Origin: Agelaius tricolor
Taxonomy: Eukaryota > Chordata > Aves > Passeriformes > Icteridae
Assembly (NCBI GenBank): GCA_023055355.1
Contig: JALJCS010000001.1
Coordinates: 69,543,381-69,607,380, forward strand
Reading direction: 5' to 3'
DNA length: 64,000 nt
Shown here piece by piece: positions 36,413-49,657 of this stretch. A program made the position numbers and the translations under genes. Position 1 is the stretch's first letter. Each line of letters opens with the position of its first letter. Under the pieces are notes generated by a model. It saw only the letters and a list, made by a program, of their open reading frames with translations, searched no databases and had not been told where the DNA came from.

Positions 36413-39400
36413 AGGCTACAGGAAAGCAAGGGCACTTTCTCCTTCAAGGAAATATTAACGTGCAAGTTAAACGTATTTCAGCTTGGGTGCATTGATTTAA
36501 CACTTTTGATTCTTCTAATTTTACTGACTGGAAAATTGGAGAGAAGGTAAGACAGATAAGAAGTTAGCAGCAAGGGCATTTATGTTCTGTAGTAAGACTG
36601 ATTGTGAATGCATCATCTCCATGCTTCCAGTCTTGTTTCTGCATCTTCTGTGAGGCCACAGTCACCTTCTCCTTGATACTTCATCCAGCCAAAAGCACTG
36701 TAGGGGTTTGACAGCAAAATTTTTGAGGTCTGGTAGCAAGGGCTTAAAAAATATTTTTTCTTCAGCAGTCAGAGCTTAAGTCTTTTCTATATATGGCATT
36801 AACAATAGGAATTTGACTCAGGAAATTTTTTTTCCTGATTTGTATTGGCAATTATGTAGCCTGAAGTATAAAAAGATTTTGGTCAGTTCTTTTTTTAGGG
36901 TGGCTGAAATTTGACTAAGTGCAAATTTTTTACTGGTTGATGGACAGAGCTAGTAAAGCTAAGTGATATTTTAGTAATACTTTAATATATAAGTTCTCCT
37001 AAAGATGGGGAAATATTTTACCTTGCATTACAGGTAGAAAACCTGCTTCCTGAAGAAATATAACCATGCAGGACAATGGAACTCCTGGTTTCTACTCTCA
37101 TTAGACCATCTGGCTTTCTTTTAAAATTCAGAGTTGCTCAACTTCTTCAGCATTGTGAGCCAGCAGCCAATGCTGTCATTTCCTATTTGGCTGTAAATAC
37201 AGTTCTGGAATCTAGATAATTTAGGATTTTGCCACTGAGGCACAGATGGAGTTAGGAAATAATAAAATTAGGGTGGAAATAAGAAAACCAGAACTTCAGC
37301 AACATATTGAGGCTCTCAACATAGAAGTTCTTAGGTTTGTCTAAATCTAATTCCACCATAGTTACACAAAATCATTCACAGGCAGGAGGGATTTAGCTCT
37401 TGGATCACTTGTTTCTTTTGTTAGCATAGCTCCTCATATTCTAACAAACTGTGTTCCAGTGAATTCCTGGGCTGGAAGTTTCCCCTGGACCATAGTACAC
37501 AATAGTTGTAAATGACACAATATTAATCAAATATGCCTTTTGTCTCAATTTAATTTTACCATTTATCACCTCCCCTCCCCCAAATCCTCCCAGCTAATAA
37601 ATCCAAATGTATTTAGCCTCTCCCCACAAGATCATAAGAATGGCTGTAGTAGACAAAACCAGAGGCCAATGAGCACATGATTAAAAAAGTATCTGAAAAG
37701 GACAATAATCCCTTCTGTATGCCTTCACATCTTCCAGTAATCTAAGTACTGCAGACTTGCTAAGACAGTGCCAGTATTTTGTATTTAAAAGCTATAAATG
37801 TATTTTTATTTTGCCATTTTGATTTTCTGGGTTTTGGTTGTTCAATCCTAAATGTTACTGTAATCCTTACTACATGGACTTTGAGATGGGGTAACTAGAT
37901 CTGAAAGCAACATGCAAGTAGTGCACTGCACGATAAATGTGTTTTACATTATGTTTTCTTATCATTTTCCTAAAGAAGTTCATCTTTCTCATGTTATTAA
38001 TCACTTCTGAGCACTGAACTTTGTTCAGAGAACTACTCACAGTGACTGCAAGGCCTTTCCTGGTTGACAATATCTTTTAGAATTTGTCATGTCTGTATCT
38101 TTTCATCCCCTTGTGCATTATGCTGCTTTATGCTCTGGAATACTGCTTTTCAACTACTACTGCTCACACTGTTGTGGAAGCCTCTCCCAGTACCTTTCAA
38201 TCAGCTTTAGATCTGAATTACTAAATATGTTCTTCAAATGTAGTCACGTCATCATTAGTGCCTTTTCCCAGGTCATTGATGAACTGTGAACAGCTCAGTG
38301 TTAGGTATGAATCCTTGTGGGATAACCTTTCTGTCACGAAAACTCCCAGTTTACTTTTGTCTTTTAACTGGTTAGTCCATGAATTGAGGGTCCTTCTTAT
38401 GCCATACAGAATAACAAAGACATGGGAAAATAGGTCTGGAAAGAAAAACAAGAAATCTCATTTATCATCATGTTAATGCTACCTTACCTACAAAATTTCT
38501 GACAGAGGTTTATCTGATCTTTTCTTAAAAAATCTAATGATTTAAATTTTATTCTAATGATTACACAGTATCTTCAGATAATTGATTATGTAATTGTCTT
38601 TATTCACTCAAAGGTTTTCCCATCTATACATCTCACTTGATACAACTGGTGTTTGTTATTCCTTGTCCTATATCTCCTACCCTAAGATGATTTATTGATG
38701 CCCTTATGAACATTTGCTGTTGAAAACATTTGTAATAGGGCATCAGAATCTGATCAGCTAGGAGCAACACTAAAGAATAATATATCTTCTCTCTATATAA
38801 ACGATGTACATTGTATAGACCCGTCATCAAATGTTTTTTTATGTAGCTGTAGCTTGCATTTAGGATGGATTCTGCCAAAACTTATTATATCCAAAGAAAA
38901 AGTTGAAAACCTAAGACTACAACTCAAGGTGGTTCAGGTTATCCTTTTAGCACAATTCTATTTCTTCTGTGGGAATGAATTTAACAGCAGAAAGCCATCA
39001 GAGCAGTTTAGCTGTATTCTCCTTTATATGCTTCAAGAGTGAGCAAAGAAACATCTTTCCTTTTTCATCACATGGTACTGTCTTTTCCAGAGGATTCTAA
39101 TGCAAAGTTCAGAATTACTTAACTTCCAAAAACTTTAATGACTGGCAAGGAAATACAGTGGATGGAATATGTTAGTGCTAGAATGAGAATGCCAACAATG
39201 CAGGAAGACTGAAACTATGTATACCAATGAAGACAAGGAAATTCAGTTACACTGACTGTGCAGCTCCAAAGGATAAAAATTTAGGCTGCTATATTTGGAA
39301 TTAGATTTTATGCTTTCTCCATAATTATGGGCAACTTCTACATTTTTGGAATTCAAGGCTTTCTCTAAATCTCTGCTTTGGAGGTATTGGCTTGCCTTCT

Positions 39401-42400
39401 AAACCAGCTGTTGTACTGATTCTCAAATGTGAACACAAAGGCATTAGTTAGTTAGTAGTATCCTCTGGCTTTTTTGTTTTTTGGTTTTTTTTTTTTTTTT
39501 TTTTCTGTCAAACTGAAGCCAGCTCACAATACTGCATGCTGCTCCCCAAATGAAATAAGCTTGTGCATCTTGTTTCACAACTCACAGGGAGTAAGTGGAT
39601 ATCCTAAGAAAGATATACATGTGGTTACACTGCTTGAGCAATAAGGTTGAGGTGAAGAGGCATAATGATGAACTCTAGCACAGTGAGCAATGCAGAATTA
39701 TTTCATTTTAATTCATTCACTTTAACCACTTTATTTCACATAGAAAACTATTTTACTTTTCTGTCTCCCACTGTTTTTTGCTGAATTCTGAATTATTTTG
39801 ATTTTGTCAAGTAAGTGTTCATACTTGCTAGTCTGTAAAGAGAAGTTAGGGAATAGCTTTTGCAAGCGTTCTCTTAACATGGAGTAAAGCACTACAGACT
39901 ATTCTGGGACCAGGTTCTTGGATTATGCTCAAGAAAAGCAGCACAAGGTTTCTCATTTAGTACTATTTGGATTATGGTACTATAAAAATGAATTAGAAAA
40001 CCCCCAACAAAACAGAGCTAGCCAAATAGTTATATCATGAGTGCAGAAGTCAGTGCTCCCTTCTTTCATTCCTAGCATGCTCTCTAGATTTAATGTAAAA
40101 TCATGATAGAGCCCCTTTGTTATCTACTTTGTTTTTTTTTAAACCAATATAATAAGGTTAATACTTTTACTATAGGGGTTTAGAAGTTAATTGACATAAA
40201 AGATTCCAAAATTCATAGTTTTACTGGGAATCATAACATATGAACTTGAATTGATATGAATCAATTTGAGACTTTCTAATCTATCCCTATTAGAAATCTT
40301 CTGGTATTCTGTCCCACTTTCATTAGGCTCTTCACACTGACACTAATATGTTCAAAAATCCCAAGTACATCTCTACACATTCTGAAACAGGTCTGTTAGT
40401 TTTTCTCTGCTTATGAAGAGATGGTAATACAGTACATATGAGACTTCTATTCATCCTAAGGTTTCTCTGCTTGCATCCCTTGGAATTCTGAGAGTCATCC
40501 TTCCACTCTGAAGTGAAGCAACATTGGCTTTAAATGTGACAGACAGAAGTCAACACTGAGTGCATGTGTTTATTAATATCTCGCTCAAGATCTACTGGAA
40601 AAAATGCTATCTTGATCCCTAAGAATCAAAAATTTCCTATTAGATTAACAAGTAAAAGCTTACAAAGAGAGTGAGTTAAGAAAAGGTGCTGCTACTTCCA
40701 AATTTGGCCAAGAAAAATAAAAAAATCCCACCACCTATCTTTTGGTCTCACTTACAAATGAAGAGAGAATTCTAAGAGATTGCCCAAGGAATGAAACATG
40801 CTGGAAAGGAAATAGGAGTGTATCTTAAGTGCAAGGCAATCTACAAAGAAGAACAAAGTTCTGCATGTATCACTTTCTTGACATTGAAGTGTTAAAAACC
40901 AAATTTTTAATTTTTACATAAGAAATTCGTGTCTTATCTGTGTTGAAAAATTGTTTAGAGATCTGGTGAGGATAGTTAATTACTCAGCTTTCAGTCTTGC
41001 TTGATATATCTTTCACCTCTAGTGAAATTTAACCACAGTGACTTGAGATTTGGAAGAAATGTTGATTCTAATGAGTGACAATGTGGCATCTTCATTCAGG
41101 CTGGCAGGCAGAAAAAAGTCCTGCCTGCAATCTGCAACTCCATAATTTTCTGTTTTCTTTGCTAGGGCTACTCAAACTTTCTGCATCAGCACAATTAACA
41201 AACGATACGGCACTGCATATTAAAAATGTTACAGTCATTTCTCTTCTGACCAGATGAGTACAACCAGTAAACCACTTTAAAAGAAAATGTGAATGCTATT
41301 AAATATGTGTCACTGGTATCACAACTGTTCCACTAACTTGGAAGAGCAATGGAAATGTCACAGTATTTTTCTGTCTCTTTCTCTCAAACAATTTACTGTC
41401 ACTGCTCTGTAAATGGCTGCTTGCTGCTGCTTCTCCTCTGGGAACCATTTGGAGAGGAGATTCCAGGGAGCTGTTTTCCAGCAGGTCTGACAGCCTGTGC
41501 CCACACAAACAGTTTTTTCCACCTTTATGAATTTGAAACGGAATCCTGCTGTAATACTCCAATCTCAAAAAGAAACAAAAGTGCCCATTTCCATCTTTCA
41601 ACCATAATAAAACTTCTGCTCAAATGAGACAGCAACCTCATTCTTACCAGCCTCCAAGCTGGCCTGTGCTTGAAGCTGTTCAATTGGTTCTACACTTTTA
41701 GTGGCTTTTGTGTGGCCAACATAGGGATTCAGAAAGTAGAAGTAGGGCTGAGTCAGGAGAGAAGGAATCAGGGCACAGATCACATTCTGTGCTTTTCACT
41801 ACCTGATTTGTACCAGCCCAGCCTTCACTGGCAGGGCTCATGAGGGGAATGAGAAGAGCATGGCTTGATTAATCCAGCAAAATCAAGGCTGTGTGGGGAT
41901 GAGACTGCTGTCTATAAATACTTTTGGCAGGGGCACACACAGGAGAGCGGGAAAGGCTACTCCAGGACAGTATTTGCACAGGAAGAAAAGATGGACATGG
42001 TACTGGTCACAAGGAAAAGCAGGTTTGACACTTTTAAAAGGCTTCCAGCTGTTAGAGAGGTTTCTCACGGACAGCCTCCCAGTAGCAGCAGTGAGGGCCA
42101 AAAAATTTACTGGCAAAGCACAATTAATTTACGGAAGAAAGGATAAAATGGCTGGTTGCAACACTAGAGAGCTGTGTACAGTATAGGGTGGAGGGGAAAT
42201 TATGCTGCCTTGGCTTACAAGTGCCAGGTTACCATAATGAGGGTGCTCTTAGCCCTCTCCCATCAGCACTGTGGACTTAAAACAAATTATAATAAAAGAC
42301 AGTCTTGTCAGTACACTGTAAAATTGAAAGAGTAAAAACAAACGCCTTAGTGGTGGAAAGGGGCAATAATGGCTATTTTCCTTGGTCAAAGAGGACAATG

Positions 42401-43275
42401 GGAACTACTTGAAGGGTTTATTATTACCAACAGCAAGGTAGTCTGTATTTCTATTGATGTTAAAACTGCCGGAATAAATTTGGGTGAAATAACCTTCTAC
42501 AGATAAGTTTTCTTTTTTATGTCTGTGTCCCTTTCTTCTCAGTGTTGGTTTTGATTACTAGGTGACCAAAGATGTGAACACTTTGCAAAATTTAAATAGT
42601 TAGCTCTAATTTTAGTAAATGTCTTTAATGTTGACACTGAAGGATCGATGGTGTTCTTTCTCCTGTTCAGGAAAATTGCCAGCTCACGATCAGGCCTTGC
42701 TCAGAAGGATCCACATCTGCAACTGCAAAGCACTTGCAGTTCTCTGGAAAATATTACTTTGGTATAGGAGTGATGAAGTTTCCTGAGAATTTCAGTTGCT
42801 AGCTACCTGTCCCAAGGGAAATTCTGAATCATCTACTGCCTTCTGGAAGAAATAATCACCTCAAAATGGTTACACTCCTGCCTTTCCTTGAGAAACAAAC
42901 TTCTGGCTATGACCTCATGACTTAGCTACGCACTAGTAATCATATATAGCACCTTACCTTATCGTGCAGTTGACACCTCCCTGTGCTTTGTCAGCAACGA
43001 CAGCTTCTCATCAGCTCCTCTACCCCTCCCAGCCAGCATGTGGAAAAACTTTCCATTGTGGTAAGTAATGCTGGCAGAGCAGGTGATGAACTGAGATAGT
43101 TTCTGTGTAAGGAGAGATGCCGTTTTTACTCTCCCCTCCTCTAATTTAATTCTGCTTCATTCACTTGCTGCTGGCAGGAGTAATCTCAGGTTCAACACAC
43201 AAGGTGGGGATTGTCCTTTGCTTCTAGAGGGGGATGTAACCTGCAGGCCAGGTCAAGGTTGGCCTTACACTCCTT
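36413..43275. other. Intergenic, no gene seen
   Basis: AT-rich DNA between the solo LTR and the CR1 copy that borders the CDK19 island. No coding segment is supported. A CTATAAATA string near 41,913 lies upstream of a 93-codon open frame, but neither has supporting features. Confidence 0.65.
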
Positions 43276-43598
43276 AGAACTCGCTGAAAGGAAGCTGTAG
43301 GTGCGGGCCAGCCTCTTCTCCCAGAAAACAGGTGAGAGGATGAGAGATCATCTCAAGCTGCTCCACCAGAGGTTTATGTTGGACATTAGGAAGAATTTCT
43401 TTACAGACAGTCATTAGACATTGGAATGGGCTGCCTGGAGAGGTGGTGGAATCACAATTTCTAGATATCTAGGGAAAGAACGGACATGGCACTTAATGCC
43501 ATGGTCTGTAGTTGACATGGTGGTGTTTGGTCATATACTGGATTTGACCTCAGAGGCCTTTTCCAGCCCGACTGATTCTGTGATTCTGTGTGACTCTT
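43276..43598 (+). mobile_element. CR1 LINE 3' fragment, plus orientation
   Basis: Matches the CR1 3' region: CCTCTTCTCCCAGAAAACAG, AGGTTTATGTTGGACATTAG, TGGAATGGGCTGCCTGGAG, and the end GCCTTTTCCAGCCCGACTG. It terminates in the typical octamer-like tail TGATTCTGTGATTCTGTG. No coding capacity remains. It lies just outside the CDK19 CpG island. Confidence 0.92.
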
Positions 43599-44312
43599 CA
43601 TACAGTTACCTCTGCCTGGCACTTCCATAACACAAGGAACCTTGCAGAGTAACGCTTCTCACAAACAGAATCTTCGAGAGACCGAGACATAGCATGAAAA
43701 GGCCAGAATGTTTCTGTGATCTCAAAGTACTTTGATGAAATCTGAACCCCAAAGCAGCGCCGCGTTTGTCTAAAAATCTCTCTGCTCGGGGCTGAAGGGG
43801 CACAGCCTTGCTACAGCATCGGATCCTAAAGACGCAGCAATCCGCCTGGTTTGTATGTGAGCGCAAACACAGCATGTGCCCCCGTGTTTCTGTAAGCGAT
43901 CGGTTTATTTAGCAGCACCCGACTGCACGAATCCTAACATACCTCCCGCTTCCAACATGGACCCGCAGCGCCACAGCGCCAAGGCCGGCCTGGCCCCGCC
44001 CTGCCCCGCCCGACCAATCACGGGGCAGCATCCCGCAGGGGGGCGGGGCCGGACCGTGAATGGCAGCTGGTGAGATAAACAAGTCGCTGCACTGTTCGCC
44101 GCCCCGCAGCATGGGGTGCGTGTCCCCCGTTTATTCCTCTGGTCCTCCCTCCCTCGCTCCCTGCCAGCCAGAGGCGCCGCGTCCGGCCGCGCTCGCCGCT
44201 CCCGCCTGTGCGCGCAATGTGAAGAGTCAGCAAGTTCCCAGCGGCCGCTGAAACGCTCCGGTGTCTCCGGAGAGGGCAGTGCGCCGACGCCGCCCGGCCG
44301 GGGCGACCCGGG

Positions 44313-44331
44313 GCATGCCGGGAGTTGTAGT
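44313..44331 (-). promoter_or_regulatory. ZNF143/THAP11-type SBS motif, copy 1
   Basis: The minus strand reads ACTACAACTCCCGGCATGC. This fits the consensus ACTAYRNNNCCCR with the GCATGC-like extension found at housekeeping promoters bound by ZNF143. Binding is inferred. Confidence 0.75.
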
Positions 44332-44383
44332 TCTGCCGCTACGGCGTCCCGCCTGCGGTGGCGGGGCCGGCTCCCGCAGCCGC

Positions 44384-44399
44384 ACTACGACTCCCGGCA
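44384..44399 (+). promoter_or_regulatory. ZNF143/THAP11-type SBS motif, copy 2
   Basis: The plus strand reads ACTACGACTCCCGGCA, again an exact fit to ACTAYRNNNCCCR. It is in opposite orientation to the first copy, about 55 bp away, and 250 bp upstream of the CDK19 ATG. Binding is inferred. Confidence 0.72.
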
Positions 44400-44553
44400 C
44401 CTCGCGCGCCGCGCCGCGAGGAGCCCAGTTGAAGCGGGTGGCGGCGGCGGAGCGCGCCCCCTCCCCCCCACCGAAAAGCCCCAAACCAAAACAAAAACAA
44501 ACCGCCCCCCCCGCCCCGTTCCCCTCGCCCGCCGCCCCCGCCGAGCCCCGGAC

Positions 44554-44777
<224 letters not shown>

Positions 44778-44995
44778 TAAGGGCCGCGCCGAGAACCCCC
44801 TTCCAACCCCCCCCACCCCCCGCACCAGCGCCCTCCCCTCCTTCCCTCCCCTCCTTCCTTCCCCTCCCTCCTCGGAAAGTTTCTGGCAGCGCGGGGGCCG
44901 GAGCGCGGAGCCCGCCCGGGGATCCCCCCGCCCTGCGCCGGGAGCGGGCCCCGGTGCCCCGGCCCCACGCATCGGTGCCCGGCTGCTCGGAGCGA

Positions 44996-45225
44996 CGGAA
45001 TCAGTTAGGGTGGAAAAAACCTCTGAGATCATCGAGTCCACCCTGTGACCGAACATCACCGTGTTCAACTAGACCGTGGCGCTAAGTGCCACATCCAGTC
45101 TTTCCTTAAACACCTCCAGGGACGGGGACTCCACCACCTCCCTGAGCAGCCCTTTCCAATGTCTAATCGCCCTTTATGCAAGCAGTCCTACCTAATGTTC
45201 AGCCTAAAGCTCGTCCCGCTCTGCC
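44996..45225 (-). mobile_element. CR1 fragment in CDK19 intron 1, next to exon 1
   Basis: About 230 bp in reverse orientation beginning GAATCAGTTAGGGTGGAAAA and continuing through CTCTGAGATCATCGAGTCCA, ACACCTCCAGGGACGGGGAC and CCTTTCCAATGTCTAATCGC, all typical CR1 3'-region strings. It starts 220 bp after the exon 1 donor, within the CpG island, and keeps many CpGs. Confidence 0.92.
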
Positions 45226-48200
45226 CCGCTCCCCCCCCCCGCCATCCCTAGTGGTGCGGTGTCAGCAGGCTGTGCCCTGGGGTCGCTTTTGCTTTGCACG
45301 CCGTGTTCCAGGTCGTCGCTTTCGTCTTTTGTGTGACCGCGTTCGTAATTTGACATTCTGTTCCGATTACTTGCAGGGGACTGAGAAGGGAGGAGCGCCT
45401 GGCTCCCGACGGCCCCTCCCCAGCTGCTCCCTCCCGAGCAGCTCCCGGGGTGTGTGGGGGTCTCTGGTGTGTCCCCAGCCTGGGGCACCCCGCTGATGCC
45501 AGTGCCGGGCACGCTTGGCTTGATGGCCTGTCCGGGATACTCCTTGTAGGCAGAGCTGGTGGTTTCTGTCAGTACCTATGCACAGGTGTGTCTCCATCAG
45601 TTTCCCGTGAGAGAGCAGGATACAAGTCCCTGTCCCCAAACACTTGGCTGGCGGCTTGATCCAGAGAGGTCCTTCAGGCATTAAGCTCATGTATGTCGGC
45701 TAAGCAAGGTTTCTTCTCTTCTCTGGCGAAATCCAGTACCATGGGATAGGTATTCCGTGGACGCCATTTTCACAGTATTGTGGTTAAGAGAGCAGTGGGG
45801 AGCTAGGATTGCAGTTTGGGATTGTTTGGCTGGCATGCAGTTGTTGAAGGGGAGCAGTCCTGAGGCCTGAGCAAGGCTCTCGTGCAGGTGGGGTTCCAAA
45901 TAGAATCCTTTGCTTTCAGAAGGGCCATATTGAGCACTTTTTCACTGTGGTGTGTGCCTGGTGCACAAACACAGGCTGTGTTTGCAGAGTGTTCTAAACA
46001 TACTGTAAGGCTGGCTAAAATATGCCTGCAAATTGGAGGTGATTCCTTTCTATCAGAATGCTAAAGGGAATAGCCTTCCATTATAGCCAGCTGAAACTTT
46101 GGAAAAGAAGAGACTGAATGTGGAAAAAGGACAACTCTTAAATAAATTGTTGGAAGTGGTTAATGACATGCTGCTGCTTTAGATTAGTAGAGAAGTCTAG
46201 GGATTTTTCTGTAGGAATAAATGGCATTCATGTGTGTCTTGAAAACTTAAACTCTGAATTAGGAGGCTGTAGTATAAAAGTGATTAATAACTGAAAAGTA
46301 GACACTAATTCCAGTGAAGGATTAAATACCGGGAAATGAGCTCTGATTCTGACTACACTCTGCAGCCTTAGGAATACTAGAGCATAGCTAACATGAAATA
46401 TCAAAGCTTTTCCAAGTATTACAGCTGCCCCTGAGCTCTTCCAATATTTTTGAGTTAAGTTTTCATGGTTGCTTCTTTTATTATTAATAAGTATTAATTT
46501 TTTTATATATATAGTAAAACATACATGGGATAGGAAGAAAGCAGTAATAAGGAAAGGAAGTGGTAATAAAACCATCAAAATGCTAGTTAAATGTTTGTTG
46601 CTGTTCTTTGATACAGTAAACCTAAAATTGCTGATTGTAAGCATAAAAAAGGCAAAGCTTTGGATTTACTGTTTTACAGAAGAAAGAAAGAAATTTGATG
46701 TAAGTTAAAACCAGACATTTTTCATTTCCATCATCTGCAAAGGAAAGCCATCACAGGAATTACATTGCTGCTACAAAGCACCATAAAGAACATGTCTTCA
46801 AGATCCCTACAATAATATGACAAATGCAAATGGGTAGTAAAGCAAAAGTAAATATGATAAAAAGATAGTTAATGTGTCAGAGCTGGGAATAATCAAAGGG
46901 AGACCTTGAGCCGTAAGACAAGTAACTGGTAAAAGGAAGTGCAAAGTTTCAGTGCTCTCAGATAGATTGACATGTAATATAACATGGCACAAATTCAACT
47001 GTACTATATACTCAGAGACTTTACTTCATGAAGCTTAGAAAGTGGCCTATTTTTTTTCTTTTTTCTTGGTCTGCATTTTATGGCATTGGTGAGTTCACTC
47101 TTGGTTGCTTTTGTGTAACTTTAGATCCTTGGGTGAAAGGAAGATGTGAACAATTTAGGAAAAAAATAGAAAGCAACTAAAACCATTAATATGAGATTAT
47201 TTCCTTATGTAAGCACCTAGCTAAAGTGTATCTGCAGGTTGGAGGATATTTAGCATTAGTTATGAACTTTAAGGGGTCCCTAATAAAAGAAATTAGCAAA
47301 AGAAATCTAGAAGTGGTGCATATTTATTGTGTGCTGATCACTGGGGGCTTTTGAGCCTTGTGTAAAGGAATTCTTCTTTAGCTGATTGCAGAGACTGTTT
47401 CAGTATTTTGCAAGGCATTCCTGTGTAAAAGAGAAAGTTTCTGGCTTCTTGCTTCATATAGTTAATTTACAGTCTCAGGAGGCTGAGGGCAATAAGAACC
47501 TTGTAGCTCTCCAGAAATTCCACTGAGAACTTGTCACTTCATGTTTCAAAAAGTTGGCATATGAATTTTATGAAATAGTAAAATGTGTTTATATGGAGCT
47601 TGGCAAGCTGTTCGATAAAATGCTTGTAGAAAAAGTGGTTTTGTTGCTTAGATCTCTGTCAATGGCTTGTGCCTAAAAGCAGTTTCTTGACAAAGTAACA
47701 GCTTAGTTTGGCTTTTTCAGCCTAGAGTAGAAGATCATTTGGGCATGTTTCTAGTGAGCTGACTGGTTTCTATGAAAGTTAAAAGAATATTTTCTTTTTT
47801 AAACAGTCAGATTTGAACAATGTTGGTGTTACATTTGAATGCACTGCATCATTATGTTTTTAGAGATTTTGAGCAGCTGCACCTTCTATTTAGTTCAGTA
47901 GTGTTTGTTTGGTCTGATGAGGTCTGGAGGTACTCCTTGTGTTATACATTTAGCTAAATTAGGCACCTGGGTTTACAGAACTTTCATTAATACCTCTGTA
48001 GTCCAGAAGGTGTAGAAAACAAGTGTTTATATAAGCTGTCCAGTCCTTTATTTCATGTACAGTAAAACTGGACCAGTGACTTTGATGGAGGAAACCATGA
48101 TATAAGCATCATGATTGCAATTCAGTCATCAATATTAGGTTTTTAGCTCTTTATGTAGCTGGAAAATCTGTTACAGGTTTCAAAGCATCATGTTGACTTT

Positions 48201-49509
48201 TTCTAAGTGGTTTTTTTTGGGACACATTCACATCTGTCTAGTAAAGTAAAGAATGCAATTTTTCTAGTCATGGTTAGGAAAATATAGTTTTGTTTCATGC
48301 CTTACCTCTCCTCATTACATTCCTTACGTTCTCTTTGATGGTATTTTAAGCTACGATGTTGTGCTTAGTTGTTTCACTTCTTGTGTCTCCTCCTCATATG
48401 AGAGGCAAGTTTTAGGATGAGTGAGGTTTGGAAATTCTGTTTGTTGTGTATGCCTGAGTTATTTTCCTTTACTTTTTCAAAATAATCTTTGAATCCAGGC
48501 CACTACAGAGTATTTCTTCACCAGGATGTCAGTCCACCTGCAGGTGGAGGTTTGCATGAGTCAGCAAGCTGAAAAGGCACCACTGCTGGTTAGTCAGGAG
48601 CGCAAGGAATAGTGGGATACTTGAGTCAAGTAGAAAATAGGCCACTCTGTTCTTCACTCTGTAGCAGCAACAGCAGATGCAACACTTGCAAAAGCTATAT
48701 CTTCATGTAAATACAACCTTTCTATTTATTGCTGCTTCTGCTTACCTGTAAACAAACAATCGAGGTGGCTGCTTTTTCTCAAACTGGGGCTATTTTATTT
48801 TTCATTTGACTCACTCTCTGCATTTGGGAAACAAAGGTTCTTATTTTTTCTTTCAAAGTAGCTATATAGGTAATATTTATAAGTTTGTAATTTTAGTTTA
48901 ATCTGTATGTTTTAGAACACCTTTCAAAAAGCAAGTATGCGCTTTTTAATCTTGTTACTGAAGGAATGGCAGAAATACGACGTGATCAGCTTTCAAATGG
49001 ATGTCAGTGAAGGGCCAGGATTTGTACCCTGGGCAGCTCCCAGGCTCACTGCCAGCTCGGGAGCTGGCGCTGCCCTGGCGGACCCTCCTGCCATAAAAGG
49101 TTTGGCTCTGCCCTGTACTTACAGTGTAGCAGCTAAACCAAGGATATAGATTTATATGCTGCTGAAGTAGTGTACTTTTGTAGCTTGTCAGATTACTATA
49201 TTGTTACTGTACCTGTACCTTTTCAAAAGAGAGTTGGTATAAACCAGGTTTCATCTTAGTTGCCAAATACGGAATTCCCTTTTGAAAACTGGACAACAGT
49301 GATGCAAGTCCAGAAACATCATTGTGGAACACAGGCATAGGAAGGGGAAGACAAATGAAATATTCTTTCCTTCTTCTTACCCCTATTTTTCAGTACTGTA
49401 AGTTTGTAACTGAAGAGGAGTCTGTTTTCCTCCTTGGACTGACGCTGGTGTGCAGAATCATTAATGTAAGGTTCTCAACTCACAGCTTCCAAGTCCACAT
49501 AAGAGTTGA

Positions 49510-49657
49510 GTGCCTCCTTCCTGGCAGTGTTCAAGGCCAGGTTGGATGGTGCTCTGAGCAGCCTGCTCTAATGAAAGGTGTCCCTGCACGGGGCAGGAGG
49601 GTGGAAATAGATATTTAAAATTCCTTCCAACCCAGACCATTGTATAGTTCTATGAAA
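49510..49657 (+). mobile_element. CR1 3' fragment
   Basis: The run GTGTTCAAGGCCAGGTTGG, then ATGGTGCTCTGAGCAGCCTG, then AAAATTCCTTCCAACCCAGA and CCATTGTATAGTTCTATGA is the CR1 3' end in plus orientation. About 150 bp remain. It is in CDK19 intron 1. Confidence 0.92.

Noticed and set aside
41865..42186. Small gene behind a CTATAAATA string
   Set aside because: TATA-like strings are common in AT-rich DNA; the open frames here have no recognisable similarity and no splice or poly(A) logic I can support.
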